Of a DNA stretch of 64,000 bases, positions 32,217 through 43,477 are shown piece by piece. Every line of letters begins with the position of its first letter. Within the stretch, counting starts at the first letter, position 1. The notes below the pieces were generated by a model, which ran no database searches, was not told the origin of the DNA, and saw only the letters and a list, made by a program, of their open reading frames with translations. A program made the translations under genes and the position numbers. The DNA is from Rhododendron vialii (taxonomy: Eukaryota; Streptophyta; Magnoliopsida; Ericales; Ericaceae). The stretch covers positions 7,515,001-7,579,000 of the forward strand of contig NC_080561.1 in assembly GCF_030253575.1 (NCBI RefSeq), read 5' to 3'.

Positions 32217-35200
32217 ATGCGTTTTACGTTGTCTCTGGCGAGCCCCGCCGGGAAATGGATGGGGTTCGTGGCCGCCGTGTGGGTGCAGGCCATATCGGGA
32301 AACAACTACACGTTCTCCAACTACTCGGACGCACTCAAGACCCTCATGTCTCTCACCCAACTCCAACTCAACAACCTCTCTGTCGCCAAAGACGTCGGAA
32401 AGGCCTTTGGAATACTCCCCGGCATCGCCTACGACCGCGTGCCGACTCCGGTGATACTTCTTATCGGTTCTGTCGAGGGGTTCGTCGGGTACGGCGTCCA
32501 GTGGCTTGTCGTTAGTAAGAAAATCAGACCGCTTCCGTATTGGCAGGTAATTTAAGGGCAGAATTTTGTTGGGAAGGTATTTTTTTGTCGGTGTTTCGAA
32601 GAGATTTGGGTTGTTTATTTTGTTCTTTTTTCTTGTTCTTGCTAAAGCCAAAACGGTGTTGGAAAGGGCGACCGGGCACAGCGACCCTCCCGCTAACCAT
32701 AGGGAGGGACACCAGACCCGCGGCGGGTCCCGAAAGGAACCAAGAGCCATAACAACTACCTCCCCAGTGCCCTACCAAGGGCTAGTGGACCACCACTAGG
32801 CTTTGCAGGATAACCAAGTTCGGGAGGGCGTCGTTAGCACAACTCAACAATTGGTTTGTGTTTTGAAAAGTTTTTTGAAAAATAGTAGAGGTAATTAGTA
32901 GAGAGAGATAGAGAGAGAAATGTTAAAAGTAAAAAAAATCTAGGAGGAATTTTTTGAAAAATTCTTTTCAAAAAGCAAAGAGAACAAGACATAGTTTACC
33001 TCTACTATTGTTCATTGCTCACTAATGTTAAAAAAGGGTTTAGCCTTCAACTTAAAGTTTAGTAAGTCTTTTGCGGGGCTTTGCTGGTCCGCATCGATGT
33101 TTAGAATTGTTCAATTTTAGGGCTCGTATTTATAGTTAGATAAGTGTAACTTTAAAACACACTTTTGATACGTGTCATTTTTCTCAGCATAAATGAATTG
33201 TGACATTGCATGAATTTTGACAGGACAAATATTATCGATGAGCTTTAAAAAGTGAATGATTAGTGGATTTGGAAAGGACCTACAAAATGCTACTTTTGAT
33301 AGGTTGAAACTCATTTTTCTCAACATAAATGCATAAATGAATTGTGACATTGACATGAATTTTTGGCATAATAAATATTCTCGACGAGCTTTGAAAAGCG
33401 ATTGATTAGTGGGTTCGGAAAGGACCTACAAAACGCTTAAACTGAACGATTTAGGGACGGGGAAATTCTTCACGAATAAGAGTGTTCGGGCTCACGGAAT
33501 GGGGATCTCTAGTAGCTCATTTGTTAGTTGTTGATTCCTCTTCATTTTTTAACAATGAATTGTGTTTTGATTATCAATGTGTAGAGCTCATTGACATTAG
33601 TGAAAATATGCGGTCGATCGGATTTTGGGAGTTCCATAATTGAAGTTGGTCTGATTTCATGTCTATTAACATTTAATGAAACCTGATTTTCATAATCAAA
33701 TTGAGATGATCATTTTTTATTTTTTTATTTTTTTTTGGATAAGCGAGATGATCATTTAGATGTTTGATCAGCTTAATTCTTTTGAAACACTATTTTATCT
33801 AAGGAGCTTTACCCAATGAACGGTTCGGATCCTAATGGAGATGATCCAGTCCTCTCTAGTCCTCTACAAAAAAAAGCCTTCCCAAACAAAGTCCACCATT
33901 GTTGTTTGCATTTGAACAAACAGAATGCCATCTTGAATTCACAAAATTTGTGTGCAGATGTGTATATTCCTGTGTATGGGAGGGAACAGTACCACATGGA
34001 TGAACACGGCTGTCCTTGTTACCTGCATCCGGAATTTCAGGAAAAACCGGGACCCGTTTCGGGAATCCTCAAGGGCTACGTGGGTTTGAGCACTGCCATT
34101 TTCACCGATTTATGCGCGGCATTATTCGCCGAAAACCCTTCCACATTCCTCCTAATGCTCGCCGTCGTCCCCTTCCTTGTTTGCATAATCGCAGTCTTCT
34201 TCCTCTGCGAAATCCCACCTTCTTCCGCCTCTGCCGAGGAGGAAACACAAGAGTCTCGATACTTCAGAATCTTCTATGCTGTTTCCGTTGCCATAGGAAT
34301 GTACCTTTTAGTGTTTGATATGACCAGACCCCACGGCCGCTCTATTTCGCAAGCATTCGCCATTATACTTCTCCTTCTCTTAGCCTCGCCTATATCGGTC
34401 CCTCTATACATCGCAATGCAGAGTTCAATACGTCGTTCAGATACCAAGCATAGTGTGACTGAGCCCTTATTGGACGCTGAGAAGAAGCCGGAAGCAGAGT
34501 CGGTAGTGGAGGCCGCTCAGATGGCGGAGGAGGGAGTGGTGGCTGACCAGCATCGGAGACGGCAGCCAGTGATAGGAGAGGACCATACGGTTTGGGAAGC
34601 GTTTCAGACAGTTGATTTCTGGATATTGTTCGTGTCTTTTCTTTGTGGGGTTGGCACGGGTCTGGCCGTGATGAACAACATGGGTCAAATGGGTCTGGCG
34701 CTCGGGTACGCTGATGTATCCATATTCGTATCACTCACAAGCATCTGGGGGTTCTTCGGGCGCATTGCTTCGGGTTCTGTTTCGGAGTACTTCGTCAAGT
34801 AAGTTTTCAAGCTCAAACTACTCCACTAGGTGATAAATCTACTGCACTAATTCTCCCTTTGGTATCACTGGATTGAGTCACATTAATTCGATTTACTTTT
34901 GGTGATTAAAGTAACATAGGGCGATGCGTTTCCTATTCGTTTCGCCAAACCATGAACTCAGCAATTCCATGGGTACATGCTTTTTGAAACTGCTGAATTT
35001 GGCATGATACCAACTTTAGATGTCTCAAATTTGTTACTCTATCTGTTGCCTTTACGTGATACGCGATTTGTCTCCTTTACATCAACCTGAATTAGTACTT
35101 TTGAGTGTATGGCCTTCTTAGCGAGTTTTACAAAATGTTTGGATCGCCGAAAGGGACCAAGATCTTGTAAGCTTTGATATGTTTTTCTTAATCACAGTGG

Positions 35201-36263
35201 GTGTTTGTATCCTTCTAAATTCATTCTTTTGGTGGTTAATTTAGGAGAGTCAAAATTGGTTGGTGGATGGAAGCAAAAATAACTTAAAGCGCTAAGAGTT
35301 GCTCCGTTTCAAATTTGGAAATAGGACTATCTTGACAGTGAACGATAACAGTATGAGTTCAATAATGCTGGTGAAAACTTAAAAAAAACTGCATCAGTTA
35401 GGCAAAATAATGTAGTTTGAGGTGCATTTTCAGCCTTCTTTGTATGCCTCATAGACCCATTTACATGTTACGTTTTTTGGGTCCCTGTAGTGTGGATTTT
35501 GTAAACAAAACGGTTCAGATCATGACTATGAGATTTTGGTAGAACCCACCAAGGTGCACTTCACCTCGTAGTATACTAGTATATTGGCGCACACTTATGC
35601 TCGTTCTTGATGATTTTGTGAGAGGATTTACATGATATTTAGATCCTTGTGGGACAGTTTGATAGGATTCTATTGTCACATTCAAATACCGATTAACGAC
35701 TAACTGACTAAGTTTAAGGCTGAACCTTTTAGTGGATTTTTTAAGTAGCATTAATACCTACTGTTGATCAATTTGTTTTACGCAGGAAAGCTGGAACACC
35801 GAGGCCTCTCTGGAATGCAGTGTCCCAAATCCTTATGGCTGTCGGGTACATTATGATGGCCATTGCGTTGCCCGGTTCTCTGTTCATCGGCTCAACAGTC
35901 GTCGGTATATGCTACGGTGTCCGCCTCGCGGTCACGGTTCCCACCGCCTCCGAATTATTCGGCCTCAGACACTATGGTCTCATCTACAACATCTTGATCC
36001 TCAACCTCCCCCTCGGCTCCTTCCTCTTTTCCGGCCTACTTGCCGGATTCTTGTACGACGCACAGGCTACTACCTCCGCAGGAGGCAGCAATACATGCAT
36101 TGGGGCTCACTGTTATAGAGTTGTGTTTTTGGTCATGGCTTTTGCGTGCATTGTTGGGTTTGGTTTAGATGTTTTGTTAGCCATTAGGGCGAAGGGCGTT
36201 TATGCTAGGATTTACGCCGGTAAGAAGTCGAAGAAATCAGGTGGTGAATCTAATGGTCAGTGA
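32217..36263 (+). CDS. Nodulin-like/NFD4-type MFS transporter with a one-base frameshift
   Basis: Exons 32217-32546, 33958-34798 and 35786-36263. Exon 1 (GKWMGFVAAVWVQAISGNNY) and exon 2 (CIFLCMGGNSTTWMNTAVLV) start a nodulin-like domain. Later segments are hydrophobic helices of the major facilitator fold, with a charged loop at ~34440-34590. Such proteins are multi-pass membrane proteins; transport substrates are mostly unknown. All splice phases agree only if one G is restored in the CGGGACCC at 34048-34055, where the family has a conserved R-G-P-V-S-G-I-L-K-G motif. As read, translation stops at 34087-34089 after 153 residues instead of ~549. This may be a true null allele or a homopolymer base-calling error; the rest of the frame is intact. 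Intron 1 holds duplicated blocks. Confidence 0.85.
33198..33438. repeat. Direct duplication in intron 1 of the transporter gene
   Basis: Two ~90 bp blocks share GTGACATTG, CATGAATTTT, AATATT, GACGAGCTTT-like wording, GATTAGTGG and GGAAAGGACCTACAAAA in order, about 150 bp apart. Confidence 0.75.
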
Positions 36264-37480
36264 ATCATATTAGCGACACACTAACGGGAAGAGAAGATGT
36301 ATATTACCATGTATAATAATATCAGATAGTCGTATATGTATGGCTTCAATCGCGACTTATTTCATCATGTTTGCATCAAACAGGTCTTTTTCGAAAAGTT
36401 TACTCTGTACTTCGGGAATATTGCTCCACCAATCACAAAAAGTGGCTCACGATTCCCATATCATAATAGAAAATGCACGAAAATACTGATCCGGGTGAGT
36501 AGTTCTACAGAAAATCTATGCCTCTATGGTCCCAAGACCAACCTAATTGGTGAATTGTGTGGTTCTGATTTGCTAGAGTGCGTAGCGACGATATACCCAA
36601 GCAAATCTAGACCTCACAATTCATTTCACGGGCAATTTTCTTGGTCCCGATTCTGTGACTGTAAAACTGCTCATTCGTTCCAAGGTCTAACAACCCTTTT
36701 GCTGCAACTGACTGTTGCATAAATCATCGTAATAATTTCCCAGAAACATGGCAATGAAAAATTCACCACAAATGCATACACACCCACCTGCTTCTCAACA
36801 AGAAAATAGAACTCAAGGGGTGGAATGATAAGGAATCATCCAGCAAAGTAATTCCGATAAACTTCTCAAACATATGTTATACATGTGCTACAAGCGTCTT
36901 GAATATTATCTTAGCTGTACTGACGATAAGTGCGGCAAAGATGCATAGAGCTATTACAAAATGTGTACAAGCTGAAAATAATATTACAAAAATTAAACAA
37001 AAAAAACAAGGAGAGAAAAATGTTCCAGACATGTCGAAGTTGGTATAAAGAAAATGGCTGTCAAATCATCAAAATAATCACACGACTCATTCAGCAGCCT
37101 TCAGAACAACAAACACATGTGGTCTCCATATTCAAGTTGTGTGGTGCCTGGCTAGAGGAAGAATCATTGTTGCCGCCATTCTGTTGAATACGAATATCTA
37201 CTTCTGAAATGTAAGATTCCTCCTAATTTTGAATTTCTCTCATTTGGGAATCATGCAAAGGGAGTCAAGTTAGTCAACACAGGACATCTGAAGACATGGA
37301 ACAATAAGATAACAGACCAGAACCTATGTACAGGACTACAAGGCACTTTCATGGGTCTAACGAAATGTAGAACCCCTTCTCCGACCTGAGTTGAAAGGAG
37401 ATAAATTAAAGAGCCTGTACAACAACGGGGCTTAGAAAACAACACCCCACATGAAGTGTGGAAACCGTCTGCAATGTTGG
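36264..37480. other. 3' flank of the transporter gene and intergenic DNA
   Basis: Probable 3' untranslated region, followed by sequence with no supported gene on the plus strand. The part near 37250-37480 may be the 3' untranslated region of the minus-strand exon at 37481. Confidence 0.35.
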
Positions 37481-37655
37481 TCATAAGAGTGGCCAAATCT
37501 GTGAAATCGCTGCTACAATAGAGACAGCACAGGCGATCATTTGCACCAGGGTCAAACCTGAGGGTGGACCTCCACTTACTCGTCCACCATACATGGTGGT
37601 TTTGTTCACTAGGGGCAGCTCAGCAGCTTCTCTTCGTGCTCCCAGCAATTTTTCG
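37481..37655 (-). CDS. Terminal exon of an unrecognised small membrane protein
   Basis: After an acceptor-like GATGCAG the minus strand is open to a TGA. It encodes about 57 residues containing GARREAAELPLVNKTTMYGG, then SGGPPSGLTLVQMIACAVSI and VAAISQIWPLL. The last ~20 residues are a strong hydrophobic helix ending at the stop, like a tail anchor. Codon use and the lack of repeats suggest real coding sequence. I could not find convincing upstream exons at 37.7-39 kb, and I do not recognise the family. It may be a gene remnant. Confidence 0.35.
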
Positions 37656-39140
37656 CTGCATCATTTTACCCATACAAATGAGAAGAGAATTCTATTTTAC
37701 AACTCAACATATTCTCCTGGAAATCATTCATGAGATATGTAATAGTCATTTGTCACTATATGCTTATAACTGATGGAAGAAATGAAGGCAAACACAAAGA
37801 TAACGATCTGTTTCGCATAGAGATATGTATTTTTCTCCTATACAGATTTACCAACTTCTTATGGCATGGTGAAAATTTTAAAAAGAATGTAATCTCTCTT
37901 TTTCAAAATTTTCCTGAAAAAGTTAAAAGGAATAAAGACAATAAAAACTCACAATACTATACCAATCCCCCATAACTTCTTAATTGGAAAATGCTTTTTG
38001 AAGACCCATTTGGGTTTGTTGATAATTTCAAAACCAGATTTTAATTTGCCCTTAGAAGTGTAGCAGTAAGCAGTATGCCATTACCACTTTTGTGGCGAGT
38101 AGGCGGGCTAACAATGATCCCTCCCTGAGCTGAATAGTAGCTCAAGACTGTGAATGCCAAAAGAGAACATCTCGACAAACCAGTTTACAAAACAGAAAAT
38201 CTCAATTAGTCTATAGCACATTGGGGAAAGGAGGTATAGCTAATGTTTCGTGAATGTTTCAAAGATGAATTTGATCCTCGCAGTTCAACAGGTTGGCTTA
38301 GAGACTGGGAAATCTGGGAACCAAGCTGATGGCGCCAATTATTTTGATAAAAATAAAAATAAAAAATTAAACACATGCACTAAAAACCTTGGTCAGCTTA
38401 TTATCGATGTTCTCCCGAAGAATCTTGTGTGTGTAGGTGCCAGTACATAACCACCACCTACAACATGTAGGCCAGTGGATTTAGCACCACGCCTCCACTC
38501 CATTAAAACAAAAGTGTCCATCGAGTATCCCCAAGTTATATCAATTGATCATTAGCACCACCAAATCAACGTCTCAATATGGACATTTAATAGTGGGACA
38601 TCTACATGCAGATTTATAGACCAACTAAATCATGGAGGTTGGGCAAATCACCAAGAAGTATTCTCTCTTTCTCACATGCATAAACATCAAGTATACATGC
38701 AGTGTATAATAGTGCCTCAATAAACCCCATTTAGGGAAGTCTGGCTGAAGCCTGAAATTCATGAATTCCATCGTCCATGCCTCCGAGTTAGTAATATTAC
38801 TGTTTTAGGAAAGTACACTTCTTTTAGTTTCTTAGTCAAGATAAGCACCATGCGGTCTAGATTTTTTTTATTAAAAGTAGTTCTTTCCATTCTAGATTAC
38901 CAAATTGAGCTGGGGTTGATTTTGTAATTTGATTTCTACCAAGTTTAGTTTTGCTCCAATTGCTAAAAAAGTTTTTTCAAGTCCCCTGACTAATTAGTTC
39001 TGATTGAATTCTACCCTATTTAAAGAGAAGACTTTCCCTTTTTTGTCATTGTTTGGGGATTGTTCATGTTGCTTGTTCATTCCCTACACATTTCCCATTG
39101 CCCAACGTTTTAAAGTCATAGTTGGCACCCAATTCTTACA
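37656..39140. other. Intergenic or intronic, nothing assigned
   Basis: Contains a protein-like minus-strand stretch near 38100-38165 (AFTVLSYYSAQGGIIVSPP) after an acceptor-like CATTCACAG. It could be an upstream exon of the gene ending at 37481, but the frames were not linked. Confidence 0.25.
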
Positions 39141-39149
39141 ATGAACACC

Positions 39150-39720
39150 AGCAGAAATCAAATGGGAATGACACTGTAAATAAAGCTCAAACATGCAGGG
39201 AAGGGGATCCCCATAATGAAGACCACAAACCTTTTGGAGTGGAGCATTTCCCCATTCCACAAACGGGAGAAAGAAGGGGAGGCAATAGGAAACATGATAG
39301 GATTAATGAACTTAGTTGGAAATTTAAGAAACCGCTGTTGTCTCACAGAAAAAATTCCAGTCAATGGAGCTTTGGGATCTCTTGACTGTACGCACCATCT
39401 CTTCAATAGAAAGAAAGCTCCTATCAAAGGAGAAATTTCACAAAACCCAAAATATTCTCTCTAGTATCACGGGAAGAAATAAACTACTCTGATAGAGCCT
39501 GACAATAGAGTTCAGATGGGGTCTAAGACAGTTAACAAGAACTTTCACAATAACCTCATAAAGCACACCACACATGCTAAAAGGCAAAATAGCGTGATAC
39601 TCTCAGCCCTCAGTGTAAGGAAGTTGGTGAATCAAAACCATAATCGTGTGATTCAGTGGGAACAAACCAGTTCCAAACAAATTAGTAACAAGAAGCATAA
39701 TGGACCATTAAGGGACAATA
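39150..39720 (-). pseudogene. Degenerate LINE (L1-type) reverse transcriptase fragment
   Basis: In shifting minus-strand frames, FSMCGVLYEVIVKVLVNCLR with PHLNSIVRLYQSS matches the L1 block normally reading P-I-S-L-C-N-V. Further on, FPTKFINPIMFPIASPSFSR and LWNGEMLHSK match the region before the R-Q-G-D-P-L-S-P motif, here ruined (MGIPFPACLSF). The element is broken by stops and frameshifts, truncated and inactive. Adjacent sequence up to ~40110 may be part of it. Confidence 0.65.
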
Positions 39721-40125
39721 ATGTTAGATAAAGAAGGCCTGGAAAATGACAACTATAGGATTTATGGGGATGCATATCATTTCGGTCATGTAAATCCTCA
39801 TCTGGTTAAATAAATCTTATCTAGCTAACTCTTACTACTCTCATACGGACAAGGGAGTGGAATTGAAGAGGCCACGAAAAAGAAAAGACGGGGGATGACC
39901 AAAGAAGCTAAACAACGTTTCCAGAGAGGGAATCACCGAATAAGGATCAAAGATGTTATCAATTTTGAGGCCATTGATTTTATGCCTCCTACTCCCATAA
40001 AAGTGGTAACATGAAAAAAAGTGTCACATTACCCAACAGCAATTTGGCAACTGATAAAAGAGCCTCACACGCTAATACGCTATGTAGCATGGCCCCTTTG
40101 TGGGAGGTCACGGATTGGTGTCAGA

Positions 40126-40271
40126 TGTTAGAATATAGTATTGGTATTAGTCCCACATTGGTTAATGTAGTCTTATGTTATGATTTTCCATTATATAAAT
40201 AAGAGTTGATTGTGTTAGGGTTAGTTAACACAACACCATATACACTTTTCCTATCCTTCTTCCAAACAACA
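40126..40271 (+). repeat. 5' LTR
   Basis: Begins TGTTAGAATATAGTATTGGT and ends CCAAACAACA. It differs from the 3' LTR at only a few positions (for example TTAGAA versus TTATAA), suggesting a fairly recent insertion. A TATATAAATAAGAG-like box lies within. Confidence 0.9.
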
Positions 40272-40283
40272 TGGTATCAGAGC
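40272..40283 (+). other. Primer-binding site
   Basis: TGGTATCAGAGC immediately after the 5' LTR matches the 3' end of initiator methionine tRNA, the usual primer for Copia-like elements. Confidence 0.85.
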
Positions 40284-41045
40284 GGGTTCACCATCCACCT
40301 TAGATATACAAAACCCTAGCCGCCATCATCATCTCACCATGAAACCCTAAATCTACTGCCAACATCATCTCTACTGCAGCGTCATGAACAGTGTTTGCGC
40401 ATATGTGAATAGGTGCTTGCTGGTTTCTCTCTCTCGTGCGACCTCTGTTTTCTCTAGGCGATCATCGTACCCTCCGGCGGCGATCATCGTACCCTCCGCG
40501 ACTGTTTTTCTGGCCAGTTAGCCCCAGAAACTCCAAACCGTGGCCGAAATCCCTCAAAATCGATTATCCAGTCCCTAAACTGTACTCATCGGTGCCTGAA
40601 TAGCCTCGTTGGCGCCTAAACTATACTTGTCGGCCATAACCCAGTCATGGCGACCCTCACCGGCAATAGCCAAGTCTCCAAAATCTCCAAAACAGCTCTC
40701 CTTCATTTCGAAAATCCTTGATCTCCATCCCCAAGGTGCCGACAACCTCTAAAATTCCCTAAGGAGTGTTCGAAATCATCACACCACCACTGGGTTATGT
40801 TCGAAACAGTCTGCATGTATTAGTTGGCTGCCTCTTATTACACGCTGATATATTTGCAATGAAATCTGATTCTGCTTCCGTTGTCTCTGTTGCTGTTGGT
40901 TCTTCATTCAGTCGTGGACATGGACATAATTCTAGGTTTCCTAGTCGGGTTTTTGGCCATGCTTTTGGTGAGTGTAGTAACATATCTTGTTTTGTCATCT
41001 ATTTTGTTAAAGTTGATGGTTGTTGGTTGTAATTAAAGTTGGTTC

Positions 41046-41285
41046 TTATTGGTCGTTGAAATTGGTTTTGTTGGTCATTGAAATTATTTCGTTGAATTCG
41101 TTCGGTGATTCGTTGGTCGTTGAAATCGTTCGTTGGTCGTTGAATTTGTTCGTTGGTCGTTGAATTCGTTCGTTGATTCGTTGGTCATTGAAATTATTTC
41201 GTTTAAGTCGTTGAAATCGTTGAAGTTGGTTGGTCGTTGAAGTCATTTTGTTCATTGAAGTCATTTCGTTGGCCGTTTCGTTTGT
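41046..41285. repeat. Internal TTGGTCGTTGAA tandem repeats
   Basis: Many imperfect copies of TTCGTTGGTCGTTGAA(A/T) fill the 3' part of the LTR element interior. The open frame seen on the opposite strand is a by-product of this repeat. Confidence 0.85.
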
Positions 41286-41420
41286 TAGTCGTTGCTAATG
41301 AAAGTTGTTCAATTGTTTTTAACAAGTTGGTTGTTTTTCATTAATGCTAATTAGTAGTTGAGGTAATTGTTTCGTTGGTTGATATGTAACAAGCTGGAGA
41401 GTCTCCAACTTGAGGGGGAG

Positions 41421-41566
41421 TGTTATAATATAGTATTGGTATTAGTCCCACATTGGATAATGTAGTCTTATGTTATGATTTTTCATTATATAAATAAGAG
41501 TTGATTGTGTTAGGGTTAGTTAACACAACACCCTATACACTTTTCCTATCCTTCTTCCAAACAACA
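41421..41566 (+). repeat. 3' LTR
   Basis: Same length as the 5' LTR and nearly identical. It is preceded by the purine tract at 41412-41420. Confidence 0.9.
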
Positions 41567-42879
41567 TCGGATACTTGTTGGACAACAACACTCTCCGGAC
41601 ATGTACAACACTCAAATCCGAAGTCTACTATTTTTTCACAACTTTTTTTGTTTGGACACTCCGGGGACACTAAAAAAATGCTCCGGACACTCGCAGAACA
41701 AGTTGGGGGGAGTTAAAACGAACGAGGAGGCTATAATTAAAACTTAGGGAAGTCTTTTTTTTGTGCAACGTAATTCACTAATCGTAAAGACACATGCGTG
41801 ATGAAACACTTTTACATAAATGATTTGTTAAATAATTACATTATAGCTCATTTGTTTATTTTTATTCATATATACATAAGTTATTGTCCCCCAAGGTGTC
41901 GTGTCCAATTTTTTAAAATTTGTGTCCGAGTGTCTATGTTGTGTCCTCTAATTTTTAAAAATTTATGTGTTGGAGTGTCAGTGTCATATCGCACGTCTGT
42001 GCTAATGCTACATAGCTCACACAATTTTTACTATCGATCTGTGTAATGGTCTTCATAAGGTTATTACGACAGTTCTTGTAACCTCTCCAAAAAATCTTCA
42101 GGTGCTACATCCTTGGGAATTTGGGGAGCGAGGTTGAAATGCGTTGGGCTCATTTTGAAGCCTCGACATCACTTCTCTAAGAGACAGGTTGACATTTATG
42201 ATACCCTATGTATCAGTCCCTAGGCATCATGATAAGCATCGTAGTTATAACTCATAAGGGTAAGTCTCCATAAACATCCTTAAAAGGGTGCATATCATGC
42301 CCCTTTTGTAGCTAACCACAATGTTCCGTGAGCAACACCAAAAAGGATCATTCAGATATACCACAAAATCTCAATACAAAGTTTGTAGCCAAAAATCACA
42401 ATGTTCATCCATATGCTCTCCTAACTAAGGTTTTTCTAATGGTAAACCAATTCATTATTACACCACAACAGAGCGCACAATTCACCAAACGTCGTATGCT
42501 CCATACAAATATCAGTGCCCTTCAGCACAAAGTTTTGGATTAATCACTGGAAACTTTCTACTCCAAACACAATAATTATATTCAGCCATAGCGAAACAGA
42601 ACTTGTAACACCAAATAACATTACATTGTTTTATTGTACACTAAAAAGTAATTTACCATCATGACAAAAATGTTTATAAGTTAGTAACACCCTATATAGA
42701 TTATAGCAGAATACATATTCATAATGACATTACAACCAATTTCACCTAACTGTAATAAGTGTATGTATGTTTCAAGTTTTAAGTCCGAAGTATTTTGCTC
42801 TTAGGGACATAACATCACCCCAGTTATGGTAATCCGGGGTATAAAAAATCGGGGTTGAGACCCAATTGTAGGGGATTAA
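41567..42879. other. Intergenic; CGGACACTC-type repeat and a 29-codon ORF
   Basis: 41567-41720 and 41885-42010 carry CTCCGGACA, GTGTCCGAGTGTC and similar wording, a common plant dispersed repeat that the LTR element seems to have entered. A small minus-strand ORF at 42064-42153 is discussed under findings. Confidence 0.35.
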
Positions 42880-43240
42880 ATATTCCCACCGGATACACAA
42901 TTCATAATTAGTCCCCCTTCTATATCCGGTCTTATTTAGGGAAATGTCATTAGCAGTTATTAAAATGCTATCCACCTACTTATATCCTCCAATAAAAAAA
43001 TACTCAAACAACCATTGTATAAACAATCACCCATCTACAATAGCCTTCCTTCCGTACAAATCTTCCCACCGCATACCCAATTCATAATGAGCCCCCCTTT
43101 TGTATCCGGCTTATTTAGGGAAATGTCATTAGTACTTATTAAAATGCTATACCTACTTATATCCATCCTTTTAAAATACTCAAACAACTATTGTTTAATT
43201 AATCACCCCTCTACAATAATCTTCCTTCCTACTATAACTA
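42880..43240. repeat. Direct duplication of ~165 bp
   Basis: The blocks at 42885-43045 and 43067-43240 share CCCACCG, CATACCCAATTCATAAT-like wording, ATCCGG, TTATTTAGGGAAATGTCATT, ATTAAAATGCTAT and TACTCAAACAAC in order. Confidence 0.85.
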
Positions 43241-43293
43241 CAATAATCTTCCTTCCTACTATAACTACAATCCTCTTCCTTCCTACTATAACT
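43216..43293. repeat. 27 bp minisatellite, three units
   Basis: Three successive units of CTACAAT(A/C)(A/C)TCTTCCTTCC plus TACTATAA. Confidence 0.85.
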
Positions 43294-43477
43294 TATGCCA
43301 CTAAAAAACAGGCCATTTGGTTTACAAACCCATACATTTCTGATAGTTTACTAATGGTTAATCTTTGTCAATGGTTTCATGCACAACAATCTGTCACCTT
43401 TCCGTGAATCGACAACATCTAAGGAAACAAGTACGAAACCATATCATCAAGACCAGCCAAAGGGTTATCAAGTAATT

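Larger units (their letters stand above)
40126..41566 (+). mobile_element. Small non-autonomous LTR retrotransposon (TRIM-like)
   Basis: Two 146 bp LTRs (40126-40271 and 41421-41566) flank a 1149 bp interior. A primer-binding site TGGTATCAGAGC, complementary to initiator tRNA-Met, follows the first LTR directly. A purine tract GAGGGGGAG precedes the second. Flanks TCAGA and TCGGA look like a 5 bp target duplication with one change. No protease, integrase or reverse transcriptase is present. A short stretch at ~40905-40970 (SRGHGHNSRFPSR) resembles a Copia gag tail. The element must have moved using enzymes of a relative. Confidence 0.85.

Noticed and set aside
32031..32778. Long minus-strand frames opposite transporter exon 1
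   Set aside because: No domain or start context; antisense shadow of GC-rich coding sequence.
33816..33957. ATG and open frame before exon 2 of the transporter
   Set aside because: It lies in intron 1 and is in a different frame from the conserved exon start at 33958.
40795..41264. Frames inside the LTR element
   Set aside because: Products of tandem repeats or a short gag-like remnant; not complete genes.
41046..41285. Spaced short repeats considered as a CRISPR-like array
   Set aside because: Units are contiguous and degenerate with no unique spacers, and the host is a plant nuclear genome.
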